A stretch of DNA of 64,000 bases from contig NZ_NGLE02000001.1 in NCBI RefSeq assembly GCF_002140715.2, forward strand, positions 3,128,001-3,192,000. Direction: 5' to 3'. The notes below the pieces were generated by a model. It did no database searches. It was given only the letters and a program-made list of their open reading frames with translations, and was not told where the DNA came from. The stretch comes from Enterococcus sp. 4G2_DIV0659. GTDB lineage: Bacteria > Bacillota > Bacilli > Lactobacillales > Enterococcaceae. Position 1 is the stretch's first letter; the number at the start of each line of letters is the position of its first letter. The position numbers and the translations under genes were made by a program. Below are positions 8,938 through 18,607 of the stretch, piece by piece.

Positions 8938-9051
8938 ATAGATATATTCCTTTTAATGGTGATGATTCAGTCAAAGGAGTTATAGCAATTAAAAGTTATG
9001 ATTCATTTCATTAACAAGTAATATCTAATGTCTGGTTTCTTAATCATTTCA

Positions 9052-9060
9052 TGTTATAAT
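9052..9060 (+). promoter_or_regulatory. Extended -10 promoter for nrdR-dnaB-dnaI
   Basis: TGT followed by a perfect TATAAT, 46 bp before the nrdR start, with no strong -35 at 17 bp. Confidence 0.5.
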
Positions 9061-9105
9061 ATGGATAGTTGATTAAAATAAAAATAATAAAACGAGGTGA
9101 ACACT

Positions 9106-9579
9106 ATGCGTTGTCCAAGATGTCATCATAATAATTCACGAGTCATTGACAGTCGCCAAGCCGATGATAGTCGCGCAATTCGTCGTCGTAGAGAATGCGA
9201 AAATTGCAATTATCGCTTTACAACATTTGAACGAATTGAAGCAGCACCGTTATTGGTAATAAAGAAAAATGGAGACAGAGAAGAATTTAATAGAGAAAAA
9301 ATATTACGTGGGCTTATTCGCTCTGCTGAAAAACGTCCAGTTGCGATGGAACAAATGGAACAAATCGTTGATAATGTTGAAAACCGCGTACGCAGTTTAG
9401 GCGAAAATGAAGTTTCAACAACTTTAGTTGGTGAATATGTAATGGAAGATTTAGTTAATTTGGATGAAATTGCTTATATTCGATTTGCTAGTGTCTACCG
9501 TCAGTTTAAAGATATGAGTGTGTTTTTAAAAGAATTGCAAGGTATCGTAGACAAAGCGAAATCATCAACTAATGAATAA
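9106..9579 (+). CDS. nrdR: Transcriptional repressor NrdR, 157 aa
   Basis: Nucleotide-sensing repressor of ribonucleotide reductase genes. An N-terminal zinc ribbon (CPRC...CENC, residues about 3-34) is followed by an ATP-cone domain (about 49-139; [16 protein letters not shown]). GAGGTG six bases upstream selects ATG 9106; the frame extends to the GTG inside that ribosome site. It is 14 bp upstream of dnaB, the conserved nrdR-dnaB-dnaI order of Firmicutes. Confidence 0.96.
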   Translation: MRCPRCHHNNSRVIDSRQADDSRAIRRRRECENCNYRFTTFERIEAAPLLVIKKNGDREEFNREKILRGLIRSAEKRPVAMEQMEQIVDNVENRVRSLGENEVSTTLVGEYVMEDLVNLDEIAYIRFASVYRQFKDMSVFLKELQGIVDKAKSSTNE

Positions 9580-9593
9580 GGAGGTCTTTTTCC

Positions 9594-10997
9594 TTGGAAA
9601 ACAATTGGAAAGACGTCCATCCTAAAAGTCTTTTTCAAGTAGCTATTTCGTCACCTTTGTCAGATAAAGAACAAGAAATATTGACACTTTTATACCAACC
9701 GATTATTGGCTCAGAAGCGTTTAGCTTATATTTGACTTTACTATCAGAAGTTGACGAGAAAGGTCTTAGCGATTCCTTGTTTCATGCGGACTTGATAACC
9801 ATGATGGATAAGAGTATCAAACAGATTGAAGCGGCCAGAATTAAACTTGAAGGGATTGGCTTACTATCAACCTTTGTTCAAAAGGATTCTGAGCTTGGGA
9901 CCCGATTTTTATACCGGTTAAATCATCCTGAATCTGTTGAACGTTTTTTCAAAGATGAAGTACTGACATTAACGCTTTTGAACAGTGTAGGACAAAGAAA
10001 GTTAGATAAATTGTTTGACCGATTGAAGCCCAAATTCATTAATTTAACAGGTTTTGAAGAAGTTTCTGCTGGATTTAAAGATGCATATGTATTCAAAGAA
10101 GAGCAAATTATTTCTCAAAGTGAACAGTTAAGTAGAATAGAGGAATCTTTCAAGGAAACACGACCAGTTCAAAAGTTAAGTGCAGTCAGTGAAGGTTTTG
10201 ATTGGGCATATTTTATTCAAGGAATCGAAAAAATTGGCATTCAACTGCCAGATAATGCTGCTGGATTTAAAGAAGAAGTGTTCATTTTTCATAATTTATT
10301 TGGAATAACAGAATTAGACATGGTTGATTTCTGTTCAAAATCATTTGATTATTACACGAGTAAGATTGATGTAAAAGAGTTTGAAAGAACGATTTATCGA
10401 ACCTATGACCCAGATAAAAAACAAAAACGAAGCGAGTTTCAAAAAAATGAATCGGTGGATTTATCTTCGGAAGATCAGCAAACCTATCGCTATAACTCAT
10501 TAAAAATGAATGGATTTTCAACGCAAGATATTCAGATGATTATGGATAGTGAAAATAATTTCCCATTAAATTACTTAGAAGCGTTGAAAAATGGACGTGG
10601 TGGGTATACGACCCCTCAAGAGCGTTCTTTAGTCAAATATTTAGTGAGTAAATCCGGCTTACCAAATAGTGTGATCAATATTTTGATTAATTATGTGTAT
10701 AATATACAAAAACAGCCTACCCTAAAAGCTGACTATGTTAACCGAATTGCTAATGAATGGGCTCAAAGTGAAATATTATCACCGGAAAAAGCAATTGAAC
10801 ATGTCCGAGAAATAGCCAAAAAAGGCAAAGAGCAAAAACAAACACGGCAACGTTATGGTCAAAATAATCGAGTAATACGTCAAGAGACGCTACCGGATTG
10901 GGTAGACAATCCGATTGAAGAAAAGAAACTCTCGCCAGAAAGACAAGCTGAACTGGAAAGAGAACTTCGAGAATTATTAAATGAAGAAGGTGATTAA
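9594..10997 (+). CDS. dnaB: Replication initiation and membrane attachment protein DnaB, 467 aa
   Basis: Gram-positive primosome protein that works with DnaD and DnaI to load the replicative helicase; it is not the helicase. Starts at TTG eight bases after AAGGAGGT. The N-terminal half is the winged-helix region and the C-terminal part (about 300-400) the DnaB/DnaD family domain, with YTTPQERSLVKYLVSKSG and a motif near WAQSEILSPEKAIEHV. The charged C-tail is typical. It ends 2 bp before dnaI and is certainly co-transcribed. Confidence 0.92.
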   Translation: MENNWKDVHPKSLFQVAISSPLSDKEQEILTLLYQPIIGSEAFSLYLTLLSEVDEKGLSDSLFHADLITMMDKSIKQIEAARIKLEGIGLLSTFVQKDSELGTRFLYRLNHPESVERFFKDEVLTLTLLNSVGQRKLDKLFDRLKPKFINLTGFEEVSAGFKDAYVFKEEQIISQSEQLSRIEESFKETRPVQKLSAVSEGFDWAYFIQGIEKIGIQLPDNAAGFKEEVFIFHNLFGITELDMVDFCSKSFDYYTSKIDVKEFERTIYRTYDPDKKQKRSEFQKNESVDLSSEDQQTYRYNSLKMNGFSTQDIQMIMDSENNFPLNYLEALKNGRGGYTTPQERSLVKYLVSKSGLPNSVINILINYVYNIQKQPTLKADYVNRIANEWAQSEILSPEKAIEHVREIAKKGKEQKQTRQRYGQNNRVIRQETLPDWVDNPIEEKKLSPERQAELERELRELLNEEGD

Positions 10998-10999
10998 TC

Positions 11000-11929
11000 A
11001 TGGAAGATGTGGGAAAAGAAATGTCAAAAATCATTCAAAAAAGAGATATGAACGAAAGATATAATGAGTTAGTGGAAGTGGTCATGAAAGATGCTGATGT
11101 ACAAGCATTCATTAAAGAACATCGTGACCGATTAACAGATGATGATATCCGAAAAAGCTATTCCAAGTTATATGAATTTGTTCAAGAAAAAAGAAAATAT
11201 CAATTGAATGATCCAACAATGATTGCACCTGGTTATGAACCTAAGTTAGCTTTAAACTTTCACTATATTGATGTCACGTATATTCCCACTGAAGCATTGA
11301 TCGCCAAGCAACGGGAAGATGAGATACGCAAGCGAGTGAAAGCTATGGATATGCCAAAAGACGTACGCGAAGCACGGTTGAATAATTTCGATTTAAGTTC
11401 CGATGGTCGTGAAGAAGCTTTCGCAAGTGGAATGAAATTTATTAAAGAATATTCCCAAAAACCAAAAGAATTTCATAAAGGTCTTTACTTAAAAGGGACT
11501 TTTGGAGTAGGGAAATCTTTTCTATTAGGTGCTATTGCTAATAATTTAGCAGAACGTGGCTTTGTGACGACTATCATTCATTTTCCAACATTTACGGTTG
11601 AAATGAAACAGGCGATTGCGAAAGATTTAGTTGGTGAAAAATTGGATGCAGTCAAGAAGTCGCCTATATTGATGATAGATGATTTAGGTGCCGAATCAAT
11701 GACATCATGGATTCGTGATGATGTACTCAGTGTTATTTTACAATACCGAATGCAAGAACAGTTAGTGACGTTCTTTTCATCTAATCTTGATTTAAAAGAG
11801 CTGGAAAAACATCTATCCGTAACGCAACGTGGTGAACAAGAACCGCTAAAAGCTCGTCGAATTATGGAGCGTATTCGCTACCTTGCAAAAGAGATTACTA
11901 TGTCTGGAAATGATAGAAGAAATGGTTAG
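11000..11929 (+). CDS. dnaI: Primosomal helicase loader DnaI, 309 aa
   Basis: AAA+ ATPase that loads the replicative helicase. An N-terminal helicase-binding region (about 1-130) is followed by an AAA+ module with Walker A GTFGVGKSF (about 170) and Walker B ILMIDDLGAES (about 225). A sensor-like FFSSNLDLKELEKHL and arginine-finger region (RRIMERIRYLAKE) end the protein. The length matches B. subtilis DnaI. Overlaps the dnaB operon end with a GAAGGTGAT ribosome site. Confidence 0.95.
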   Translation: MEDVGKEMSKIIQKRDMNERYNELVEVVMKDADVQAFIKEHRDRLTDDDIRKSYSKLYEFVQEKRKYQLNDPTMIAPGYEPKLALNFHYIDVTYIPTEALIAKQREDEIRKRVKAMDMPKDVREARLNNFDLSSDGREEAFASGMKFIKEYSQKPKEFHKGLYLKGTFGVGKSFLLGAIANNLAERGFVTTIIHFPTFTVEMKQAIAKDLVGEKLDAVKKSPILMIDDLGAESMTSWIRDDVLSVILQYRMQEQLVTFFSSNLDLKELEKHLSVTQRGEQEPLKARRIMERIRYLAKEITMSGNDRRNG

Positions 11930-11956
11930 AGGATGTAATGAAGTGTAGTAGGTAAC

Positions 11957-11992
11957 AAGAAACACAGCTCGTTTCTTCATTGTGTTTCTTTT
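11957..11992 (+). terminator. Terminator of the nrdR-dnaB-dnaI unit
   Basis: AAGAAACACA (11957-11966) pairs with TGTGTTTCTT (11981-11990), followed by TT. The loop is 14 nt. Confidence 0.65.
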
Positions 11993-12012
11993 CAGTTGGA
12001 TTAAAAAAGATT

Positions 12013-12124
12013 GGAACAAAAGCGATTAACTCTGAGAAATAAAAGGAGTTGCTTTTGTTTCAGTGTTCATTTGGTTTTCAGGTGGCTGGGGTATGACTCA
12101 TAGAGTGATGTTCCAGCCACTTTT
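12013..12124 (+). repeat. CACCGTTTATT-family repeat, copy B
   Basis: Begins with the family head GGAACAAAAGCGATTAACTC, which folds back on GAGTT-GCTTTTGTTTC (12046-12061). It ends with the family terminal hairpin GTGGCTGG...CCAGCCAC (12082-12120), whose inner part reads ATGACTC...GAGTGAT, then TTTT. The middle CACCGTTTATT block found in copies C, E and F is absent. It sits between dnaI and the lipoprotein gene and likely acts as a second terminator. Confidence 0.6.
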
Positions 12125-12196
12125 AGGAATAGTAAATAATAATAGATAATGATAAATGATGAAACACATCATCAAAATAATGTTGGAGGCGATTTT

Positions 12197-12667
12197 ATGA
12201 AAAAAATAGCAACGCCTATGTTAACATTCCTTCTATTGATTTCTTTAGGAGCGTGCACAGAAAATCAAAAAGAATCATCAAAAGGAAGTGAAGAAACGTC
12301 AATGAGTAGCCAAAACGATCAAGCAACGGATGACACATTTACTAGCAAGAAAAAAGAGAACGCTCAATCAATATTTACGGCGATTTTAACAGAAGACGCT
12401 AAAGAAAATGATACAAAAGATCAATCAATCCGCTTGGTTTTGAAGGAAGTAAAAGCGATTGAAGATCCAGAAAAAATAATTGCTATGATGGAAAATGATG
12501 GTGTCATTTTAAATGTAGTCAACGAACAATTAGCTGATGGAATCAACTATGAAAACTTAAAAAAAGGAGACAATATCCGATGTACATTAGTTGGATTACC
12601 CGCAATGACCAGATCAATACCTCCACAAATTGCTGGAAATTCAGTAATTAAAGTTGAAAAAATTTAA
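12197..12667 (+). CDS. Hypothetical lipoprotein, 156 aa
   Basis: A lipobox signal peptide (LLISLGAC, Cys at about residue 20) marks it as a membrane-anchored lipoprotein. A Ser/Glu/Lys-rich linker to about residue 60 is followed by a small domain with QSIRLVLKEV, GDNIRCTLVG and a C-terminal VIKVEKI, which may be a beta-barrel (inference). The ATG at 12197 follows TTGGAGG; the frame opens 16 codons earlier but only this start gives a signal peptide. Single gene; function unknown. Confidence 0.8.
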   Translation: MKKIATPMLTFLLLISLGACTENQKESSKGSEETSMSSQNDQATDDTFTSKKKENAQSIFTAILTEDAKENDTKDQSIRLVLKEVKAIEDPEKIIAMMENDGVILNVVNEQLADGINYENLKKGDNIRCTLVGLPAMTRSIPPQIAGNSVIKVEKI

Positions 12668-12796
12668 AACCTAAGCTCGTCTTAAAACGTGTTTTCCCTG
12701 TTTTAGTGGGTGAACGGACACTAATCTTTGCTAAAAAATAAATAAGTTGTATCATAAAAATAAGCAGAGAATATTCGCCAAAATGAGCAGTTTTCA

Positions 12797-12843
12797 TTTG
12801 ACCTTTATTGACCAATTGACTATAATTGATTTATAAGGTCAAA
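12797..12843 (+). promoter_or_regulatory. clpB promoter with CtsR operator
   Basis: TTGACC (12798-12803), 17 bp, TATAAT (12821-12826). The -35 lies inside TTTGACC-TTT-ATTGACC (12797-12813), whose reverse complement GGTCAAT-AAA-GGTCAAA matches the CtsR heptad operator. A further GGTCAAA (12837-12843) lies just downstream of the -10. Occupancy would block the promoter, so clpB is predicted to be a CtsR-repressed heat-shock gene. Confidence 0.85.
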
Positions 12844-12938
12844 ATTAATCAGACTTTAGTCCTTAGTAAAATAGTACAAAAGACGGAATTTTTTTTTAAA
12901 GATAAACAGTACTATTGAATTAGCTTAACTAGCTTTAT

Positions 12939-13022
12939 GAGCTAGCCTTTTAGAAAAAAGATAAAATAGATTGTGGCAGAAGACACCGCTCTCCTATTTT
13001 TCTGCGAAGGCTAAGCAAGCTC
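12939..13022 (+). repeat. Long hairpin in the clpB leader (hairpin family 2)
   Basis: GAGC (12939) pairs with GCTC (13019), TAGCCTT (12943-12949) with AAGGCTA (13007-13013), and AGAAAAA (12952-12958) with TTTTTCT (12997-13003). Shared words with the second hairpin before rimP (AAAAAAGATAA, a GGCA-N-AAG-N-CACCG core, and TCCTATTTTTCTG) show the two are related. The hairpin lies in a 5' leader of about 220 nt between the promoter and clpB. Confidence 0.55.
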
Positions 13023-13052
13023 GTTATACGTTTAAATTTAGGAGGTAATTCT

Positions 13053-15659
13053 ATGAATATCGAGAAAATGACAACAACATTACAAGAAGCAATTGCTCAG
13101 GCGCAACAAATCGCTGTTACTCGTCATCATCAGGAAATCGATATTGCTCATTTATGGAAGATTTTTTTACAACCCAATCACTTTGGGCGTAATTTTTATA
13201 CAGATGCAGGGGTAGATGTCGAATCCTTTGAACATGAAATTGATAAAGCAATTGATGAATACCCCAGTGTACAAGGTGGAAATGTTCAATATGGACAAAG
13301 CATGAGTCAAAATCTATTTAATTTATTGGGTGAAGCGGACAAATTAAGAGTAACGTTCCAAGATGAGTTTTTATCAACGGAAATTGTGATTTTAGCATTG
13401 ATGAAGTTGAAAAATTATCGTTTAACAAAGTATTTAACAAATCAGGGAATCACAGAAAAAGAGCTACGTAAAAATATTGAAGATATTAGAGGGGGAGATC
13501 GTGTGACTTCTCAAAATCAAGAAGAACAATACAAAGCATTAGAAAAATACGGCGTAGATTTGGTGCAACAAGTTAAAAGCGGTAAGCAAGATCCGATTAT
13601 CGGTCGTGATGAAGAAATTCGTGATGTAATTCGAATTCTTTCGCGTAAAACAAAAAACAATCCCGTTTTGATTGGTGAACCAGGTGTTGGTAAAACAGCG
13701 ATTGTCGAAGGGTTAGCGCAACGGATTGTCCGTAAAGATGTGCCTGAAAACTTAAAAGATAAAACAATTTTCTCATTAGACATGGGAGCATTGATTGCTG
13801 GAGCGAAATTCCGTGGTGAATTTGAAGAACGTCTAAAAGCGGTTTTAAAAGAAGTGAAAAAAAGTGAAGGTCGTATCATCTTATTTATTGATGAAATCCA
13901 TAATATTGTTGGCGCAGGAAAAACAGAAGGCAGTATGGATGCTGGAAACTTGTTAAAACCAATGTTAGCTCGTGGTGAATTACACTTAATTGGTGCAACA
14001 ACATTAGATGAATATCGCCAATATATGGAAAAAGACAAAGCATTAGAACGTCGTTTCCAAAAAGTCTTAGTGAAAGAGCCAACTGTAGAAGATACCATCA
14101 GTATTTTACGTGGGTTGAAAGAACGGTTTGAAATCCATCATAGCGTGAATATCCATGATAATGCGTTAGTTGCTGCTGCAACTTTATCTGATCGTTACAT
14201 CACGGATCGTTTTTTACCTGACAAAGCGATTGATTTAGTGGATGAAGCAAGTGCAACGATTCGTGTTGAAATGAACTCAATGCCGACAGAATTAGATCAA
14301 GTTACACGTCGTTTGATGCAGTTGGAAATCGAAGAAGCGGCATTGAAAAAAGAATCAGATGATGCAAGTAAAAAACGTTTGACTACACTCCAAGAAGAAT
14401 TGGCAGATCTTCGAGAAGAAGCCAATGCGATGAAAATGCAATGGGAAACAGAAAAAGAAGAAGTCAATGCTGTCAGTACTAAACGTGGAGAAATTGATAA
14501 GGCTAAACATGAATTAGAAGATGCAGAAAATAATTATGATTTAGAACGAGCAGCCGTGTTGCGTCATGGGACAATTCCTAAATTAGAAGAAGAATTAAAA
14601 GAGCTTGAAGCCAAAAATGCTAAAGATAATGTGAAAATGGTGCAAGAAGCAGTTACTGAAAATGAAATTGCTCAAGTGGTTGGACGTTTAACAGGTATTC
14701 CTGTGACCAAACTGGTTGAAGGTGAACGTGAAAAATTAATGAAATTAAACGAAACACTCCATAAACGAGTGATTGGTCAAGATGAAGCAGTCGATGCTGT
14801 TAGTGATGCGGTGATTCGTTCCCGTGCAGGCCTGCAAGATCCAAATCGCCCACTTGGTTCCTTCTTGTTTTTAGGACCAACTGGTGTTGGTAAAACAGAA
14901 TTAGCCAAAGCATTAGCGGAAGATTTGTTTGATTCAGAGGATCATATGGTGCGAATCGACATGAGTGAGTATATGGAAAAACACAGTGTATCACGTCTAG
15001 TTGGAGCACCTCCAGGTTATGTTGGTTATGAAGAAGGCGGTCAATTGACTGAAGCAGTTCGTCGTAATCCTTATACAATTGTTTTGTTGGATGAAATCGA
15101 AAAAGCCCATCCAGATGTATTCAATATTTTATTACAAGTGCTAGATGATGGTCGCTTGACTGACTCTAAAGGAAGAGTCGTTGATTTTAAAAATACAGTT
15201 TTGATTATGACAAGTAATATCGGTTCTCAATTATTGCTTGAAGGGGTTACTTCTGAAGGCGTGATACCAGAAGAGGTTGAAGAACAAGTGATGACGGTTT
15301 TACGTGGTCATTTTAAACCGGAATTTTTAAATAGAATTGATGACACTATTTTGTTCACGCCATTAAGCTTAGAAAATGTTAAAGGCATTATTGGCAAAAT
15401 GACAGCTCAATTATCTAAACGTCTAGAGCATCAAGAAATAGAGTTAGTGATTTCTGATGAAGCGAAAACATGGATTGCTGAAAGCGGCTATGATCCGGCT
15501 TATGGTGCTCGTCCATTGAAACGTTTTATTACTAAAGAAGTGGAAACACCTCTAGCAAAAGAAATTGTGTCAGGAAGAGTATTGCCGAAAACAAAAGTAA
15601 CCATCAGTTTGTTGAATAACCAATTAGTCTTTGAAAATGAATCTATTGAAGAAGAGTAA
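13053..15659 (+). CDS. clpB: ATP-dependent disaggregase ClpB, 868 aa
   Basis: Hsp100 disaggregase that works with DnaK to rescue aggregated proteins. N-domain about 1-150; AAA1 with Walker A GEPGVGKT (about 208) and [14 protein letters not shown]; a coiled-coil M-domain about 410-530, which distinguishes ClpB from ClpA/C; AAA2 with GPTGVGKT (about 608) and [13 protein letters not shown]. Length is typical. ATG follows TAGGAGGT. CtsR-type operators upstream indicate heat-shock control. Confidence 0.97.
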   Translation: MNIEKMTTTLQEAIAQAQQIAVTRHHQEIDIAHLWKIFLQPNHFGRNFYTDAGVDVESFEHEIDKAIDEYPSVQGGNVQYGQSMSQNLFNLLGEADKLRVTFQDEFLSTEIVILALMKLKNYRLTKYLTNQGITEKELRKNIEDIRGGDRVTSQNQEEQYKALEKYGVDLVQQVKSGKQDPIIGRDEEIRDVIRILSRKTKNNPVLIGEPGVGKTAIVEGLAQRIVRKDVPENLKDKTIFSLDMGALIAGAKFRGEFEERLKAVLKEVKKSEGRIILFIDEIHNIVGAGKTEGSMDAGNLLKPMLARGELHLIGATTLDEYRQYMEKDKALERRFQKVLVKEPTVEDTISILRGLKERFEIHHSVNIHDNALVAAATLSDRYITDRFLPDKAIDLVDEASATIRVEMNSMPTELDQVTRRLMQLEIEEAALKKESDDASKKRLTTLQEELADLREEANAMKMQWETEKEEVNAVSTKRGEIDKAKHELEDAENNYDLERAAVLRHGTIPKLEEELKELEAKNAKDNVKMVQEAVTENEIAQVVGRLTGIPVTKLVEGEREKLMKLNETLHKRVIGQDEAVDAVSDAVIRSRAGLQDPNRPLGSFLFLGPTGVGKTELAKALAEDLFDSEDHMVRIDMSEYMEKHSVSRLVGAPPGYVGYEEGGQLTEAVRRNPYTIVLLDEIEKAHPDVFNILLQVLDDGRLTDSKGRVVDFKNTVLIMTSNIGSQLLLEGVTSEGVIPEEVEEQVMTVLRGHFKPEFLNRIDDTILFTPLSLENVKGIIGKMTAQLSKRLEHQEIELVISDEAKTWIAESGYDPAYGARPLKRFITKEVETPLAKEIVSGRVLPKTKVTISLLNNQLVFENESIEEE

Positions 15660-15676
15660 AAAACAAAGAGGTTAAT

Positions 15677-15722
15677 AAAAAAGCAGTTATGTCTCATTTT
15701 TTGAGAGATAGCTGCTTTTTTC
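15677..15722 (+). terminator. clpB terminator
   Basis: AAAAAAGCAG...CTGCTTTTTT (15677-15686 with 15711-15720), with a further TCTCA/TGAGA inner stem. It has T-runs on both sides and so could serve clpB and the convergent acetyltransferase gene. Confidence 0.8.
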
Positions 15723-15752
15723 TGTAATTTTATATCAAGGAATCATTGAAGT

Positions 15753-16181
15753 CTATCTATCCCAAACAAGTTGGTGTTCAAGTTCACCTGTTTCATCCAC
15801 ATTTTCTTTAACGAAACGAAAGCCTTGCTTCTGATAAAAGTGTAAAGCTCGTTGATTTTTTACATAAACAGATAAACTTAGTTGTTTATGATCTTTTTTA
15901 ACTTCGGCTAAAAGTTGTTGACCAATGCCTTGGTTTTGATAGTCTGTGTGTACAAAAAGACCAGCAATATATGTTTCGATCATGCCAAGAAAGGCAACGA
16001 TTTTTCCATCTTTCATATAAACATAAAGCTCTGCTTGAGGCAGTTGTTCTTTAAGTAATGACTGATTATCCAACCAATAGTTTTTTTCAATGAATGGATG
16101 CGCCTCAATTGTTGCTTCTAGCCAAATGTTTAAGAGTCTATCTAGCTCTTCACTGGTTAAGTGTGTTATTTTTTTGATCAT
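15753..16181 (-). CDS. GNAT-family N-acetyltransferase, 142 aa
   Basis: Predicted acetyl-CoA-dependent acetyltransferase. The acetyl-CoA-binding motif A is visible as VHTDYQNQGIGQQLL (about residues 80-95), followed by motif B NQRALHFYQKQGFRFV. Resembles the YjaB/YiaC type, where substrates are usually small molecules or protein N-termini. ATG follows AGGAAAGGA, which overlaps the stop of an 11-codon ORF just upstream (16197-16232). It appears to be the last gene of the exporter operon from 17607. Confidence 0.85.
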   Translation of the reverse strand: MIKKITHLTSEELDRLLNIWLEATIEAHPFIEKNYWLDNQSLLKEQLPQAELYVYMKDGKIVAFLGMIETYIAGLFVHTDYQNQGIGQQLLAEVKKDHKQLSLSVYVKNQRALHFYQKQGFRFVKENVDETGELEHQLVWDR

Positions 16182-16196
16182 GTTAATTATCCTTTC

Positions 16197-16232
16197 CTAA
16201 ATAAGTGCTGAAAGAACGATTAATACACTCAT
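16197..16232 (-). CDS. Tiny ORF (11 aa, MSVLIVLSALI) upstream of the acetyltransferase
   Basis: A full AGGAGGTGA ribosome site sits four bases before an ATG that opens an 11-codon, entirely apolar reading frame ending in TAG. The TAG overlaps the ribosome site of the acetyltransferase gene, so its translation could couple to or control that gene. It may be a leader peptide or a degraded start of a larger gene. No family can be assigned to so short a peptide. Confidence 0.35.
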   Translation of the reverse strand: MSVLIVLSALI

Positions 16233-16264
16233 CAAGTCACCTCCTAAGTAAATAAAAGCCAGTA

Positions 16265-16741
16265 CTATTTTTTTTCTTTTTTTCTAATTAAGCTAACAAT
16301 CTCGCGTTTTTCTCTAAAACTACGGATGTTGTGGTTGAACACTTCAGATATAACTAATCCTAATGCAATAGCTCCGGCAATCATAATTGCTTGAACGGAC
16401 GAATAAATCGCCGTTTCATACTGTCCGATAACTAAATTTCTAACTGCTTGATAAGCTAGTCCACCTGGAACTAAGGGAACCATACCCGGAATATTAAAAA
16501 TAGTCACTGGCAGTTTTAAGCTTCTCGAAAAAATAAAACTCACAGCAGCCACACTTAAGGCGCCTAATAAAGAACCCAAAGCAGCATTACCGCCAAATTG
16601 AATACTTAACCAATAAATCATCCACCCTGAAGCGCCAGATAAACCACAGGCGATGAGCGAACGTTTTGGGACATTTGTTAAGATCGCATACGCAGCGGAT
16701 GCGAGAAAACTAAATGAAAATTGTACCAAAATATTTAGCAT
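16265..16741 (-). CDS. ThrE-type exporter small subunit (DUF3815/YjjB-like), 158 aa
   Basis: Membrane protein matching the C-terminal half of ThrE-type threonine/serine exporters (YjjB-like). About four to five membrane segments, with the family words YAILTNVPKRSLIACG and LGALSVAAVSFIFS, and PGMVPLVPGGLAYQAVRN. The ATG at 16741 is chosen because AAGGAGGT lies nine bases upstream and it matches the usual family start. The frame stays open to a TTG at 16858 that overlaps the upstream gene. Acts with the adjacent YjjP-like subunit. Confidence 0.85.
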   Translation of the reverse strand: MLNILVQFSFSFLASAAYAILTNVPKRSLIACGLSGASGWMIYWLSIQFGGNAALGSLLGALSVAAVSFIFSRSLKLPVTIFNIPGMVPLVPGGLAYQAVRNLVIGQYETAIYSSVQAIMIAGAIALGLVISEVFNHNIRSFREKREIVSLIRKKEKK

Positions 16742-16854
16742 GTATAACAGACCTCCTTGATCTGAAAATGGAATAAGGAAAATACAAAGTGAAAAGGATG
16801 ATAAATATGTTAACGTGTTTATGATGCCACTTTTATTGAATGAAGCCCATCTCT

Positions 16855-17607
16855 TCAATAAAACAATTGAAAAACAAAGGCAATGCCAAATCCAATCATA
16901 CTAGATGTCATCATTGCTTCTGTTCCTCTAGAGACCCCTGAAAGATAATGCCCAGCTAATAAATCTCTTAAAGCGTTAGTAATTTGAACACCAGGTACCA
17001 AAGGCATAACACAACCAATAATAATCATGTCTTGATTTGTACCTAAACCGATTTTAGTACTTAAAAGAGCGGCGCAACCGATGAATAATGCGGCCAAAAA
17101 TTCAGACAAAAATTTTATTCGTAAAATTTTAAGACTAAAATAATAAAGACTATAACCTGAACCACCGATTAGACAAGTTAAAAGAAAGTCTGACCAGACT
17201 CCGCCAAATAAAATCATGATTGTCCCACTGACAATTGCGGCGCTGACAAAACGTAACCACAAAGGGAAAAATTTGCGTTCTTGTTCCAAGTCTTTCAATT
17301 GTTGTAAAAGCTCCTCTAAGGTGAACTGCCCTGTAACGTACTCTCTGGATAGTTGATTGATTTTTGAAACTTTTTCTAAATTAATTGACCGATTCAATAT
17401 TTGTACCATGCGGATTGTTGATGTTCCATCTAAGCCAACGAAAAGCCCTGTTTGGGTAACATAACTGACCAAGCGATAATCACCAGATGCTAAAGCAATA
17501 CGGCTCATCGTATCTTCTACTCTGTACATTTCCGCATCACTTTCCAGCATGATTTTTCCTGCTAATAAACAAGTTTCTAAAACTTTTTCGATATCTATCG
17601 TTGTCAT
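16855..17607 (-). CDS. ThrE-type exporter large subunit (DUF1212/YjjP-like), 250 aa
   Basis: The N-terminal soluble part (about 1-110) holds the family motif AGKIMLESDAEMYRVEDTM; several membrane helices follow, ending with GCVMPLVPGVQITNALRDL. Corresponds to the N-terminal half of ThrE; in Firmicutes and E. coli (YjjP/YjjB) the two halves are separate genes, as here. Corynebacterium ThrE exports threonine and serine and E. coli YjjPB exports succinate, so the substrate is unresolved. First gene of a leftward operon, with a GTGAGG ribosome site. Confidence 0.85.
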   Translation of the reverse strand: MTTIDIEKVLETCLLAGKIMLESDAEMYRVEDTMSRIALASGDYRLVSYVTQTGLFVGLDGTSTIRMVQILNRSINLEKVSKINQLSREYVTGQFTLEELLQQLKDLEQERKFFPLWLRFVSAAIVSGTIMILFGGVWSDFLLTCLIGGSGYSLYYFSLKILRIKFLSEFLAALFIGCAALLSTKIGLGTNQDMIIIGCVMPLVPGVQITNALRDLLAGHYLSGVSRGTEAMMTSSMIGFGIAFVFQLFY

Positions 17608-17816
17608 TTATTTTCCTCACTTTTTATTCTATCTATAAAACTTAGTATAGTTGAAAGGCGAAAGAAAAAACAGTACGGAATGCTAAAAAGAAACTTTCTT
17701 ATTGTTCTTATTGAATAAATAACACCCTTAAATTTTTTGAAATAGTCCTCTTTTTTTACATCTTAACGTATAATGAAAGAACGATCGTACTATGAAGTAA
17801 GGTAGGGGGAAATAGA

Positions 17817-18515
17817 GTGATATTACTTGGTTCTTTGGTAAATGGGCTTGCAATTTTGTTAGGTAGTCTATTAGGGGCTGTTTTACGAAATATTTCAGAG
17901 CAGATGAAAGATACAGTAACTAAAGGCATTGGTTTAGGAGTGATTGTATTAGGGATTCAGATGTCATTAAAAACGTCCTCTTTTATTGTTGTTTTGATTA
18001 GTTTATGTATTGGTGCGATGCTGGGTGAGACTATTGGAATTGAAGAGAGGATGAATCTTTTTGGGTTAATGCTAGAAAAGAAATACGCGAAGCAAAATAG
18101 CAATTTTGCGGAAGGGTTTGTTACAGCCTCGTTGATTTTTTTAATCGGCTCAATGGGTATTATTGGTGCGATGGAAAGTGGTGCCGCACTTAATCACCAA
18201 ACATTATTTACAAAAGCTGTGATGGATGGATTTATGTCTATTATGCTGAGTGCAACGCTTGGCGTTGGCGTGTTGTTTTCTGCTGTTCCAGTCTTTTTGT
18301 ATCAAGGCATAATTGCTATACTCGCAAGTATGATGATGCATTACATACCTAAAGCGTTACTCGATTCATTAATGAATGAAATCAGTGCAATCGGAGGGTT
18401 GATGATTTTAGCTATCGGGTTAAATATCATAGGGATAACTAAAATAAGAGTGTCTAATTATCTTCCAGGACTTATTGTGTTGATAGGACTTATTGTTTGG
18501 CAATTTTATTTTTAA
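17817..18515 (+). CDS. DUF554 membrane protein, 232 aa
   Basis: YdfK/YqgA-like integral membrane protein with about six or seven hydrophobic segments and the family opening LLGSLVNGLAILLGSLLG. The glycine-rich GIGLGVIVLGIQM and IGSMGIIGAMESG are typical. Starts at GTG after TAGGGGGA. Transport function is suspected for the family but unproved. Divergent from the ThrE-type operon, with 209 bp between them, and followed by its own terminator. Confidence 0.85.
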   Translation: MILLGSLVNGLAILLGSLLGAVLRNISEQMKDTVTKGIGLGVIVLGIQMSLKTSSFIVVLISLCIGAMLGETIGIEERMNLFGLMLEKKYAKQNSNFAEGFVTASLIFLIGSMGIIGAMESGAALNHQTLFTKAVMDGFMSIMLSATLGVGVLFSAVPVFLYQGIIAILASMMMHYIPKALLDSLMNEISAIGGLMILAIGLNIIGITKIRVSNYLPGLIVLIGLIVWQFYF

Positions 18516-18536
18516 CGAAAATAGTTTAGTTAGCGT

Positions 18537-18568
18537 AAAAAAGATGACAGATAGTTGTCATCTTTTTT
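18537..18568 (+). terminator. Terminator after the DUF554 gene
   Basis: AAAAAAGATGACA (18537-18549) pairs perfectly with TGTCATCTTTTTT (18556-18568) across a 6-nt loop. Confidence 0.85.
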
Positions 18569-18607
18569 GTGCTATGCTTTTCATATAAATGATAAGGAGT
18601 GGTTAAA

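Noticed and set aside
16742..16858. N-terminal extension of the ThrE-type small subunit from TTG 16858
   Set aside because: AAGGAGGT precedes ATG 16741, and that start matches the usual family N-terminus.
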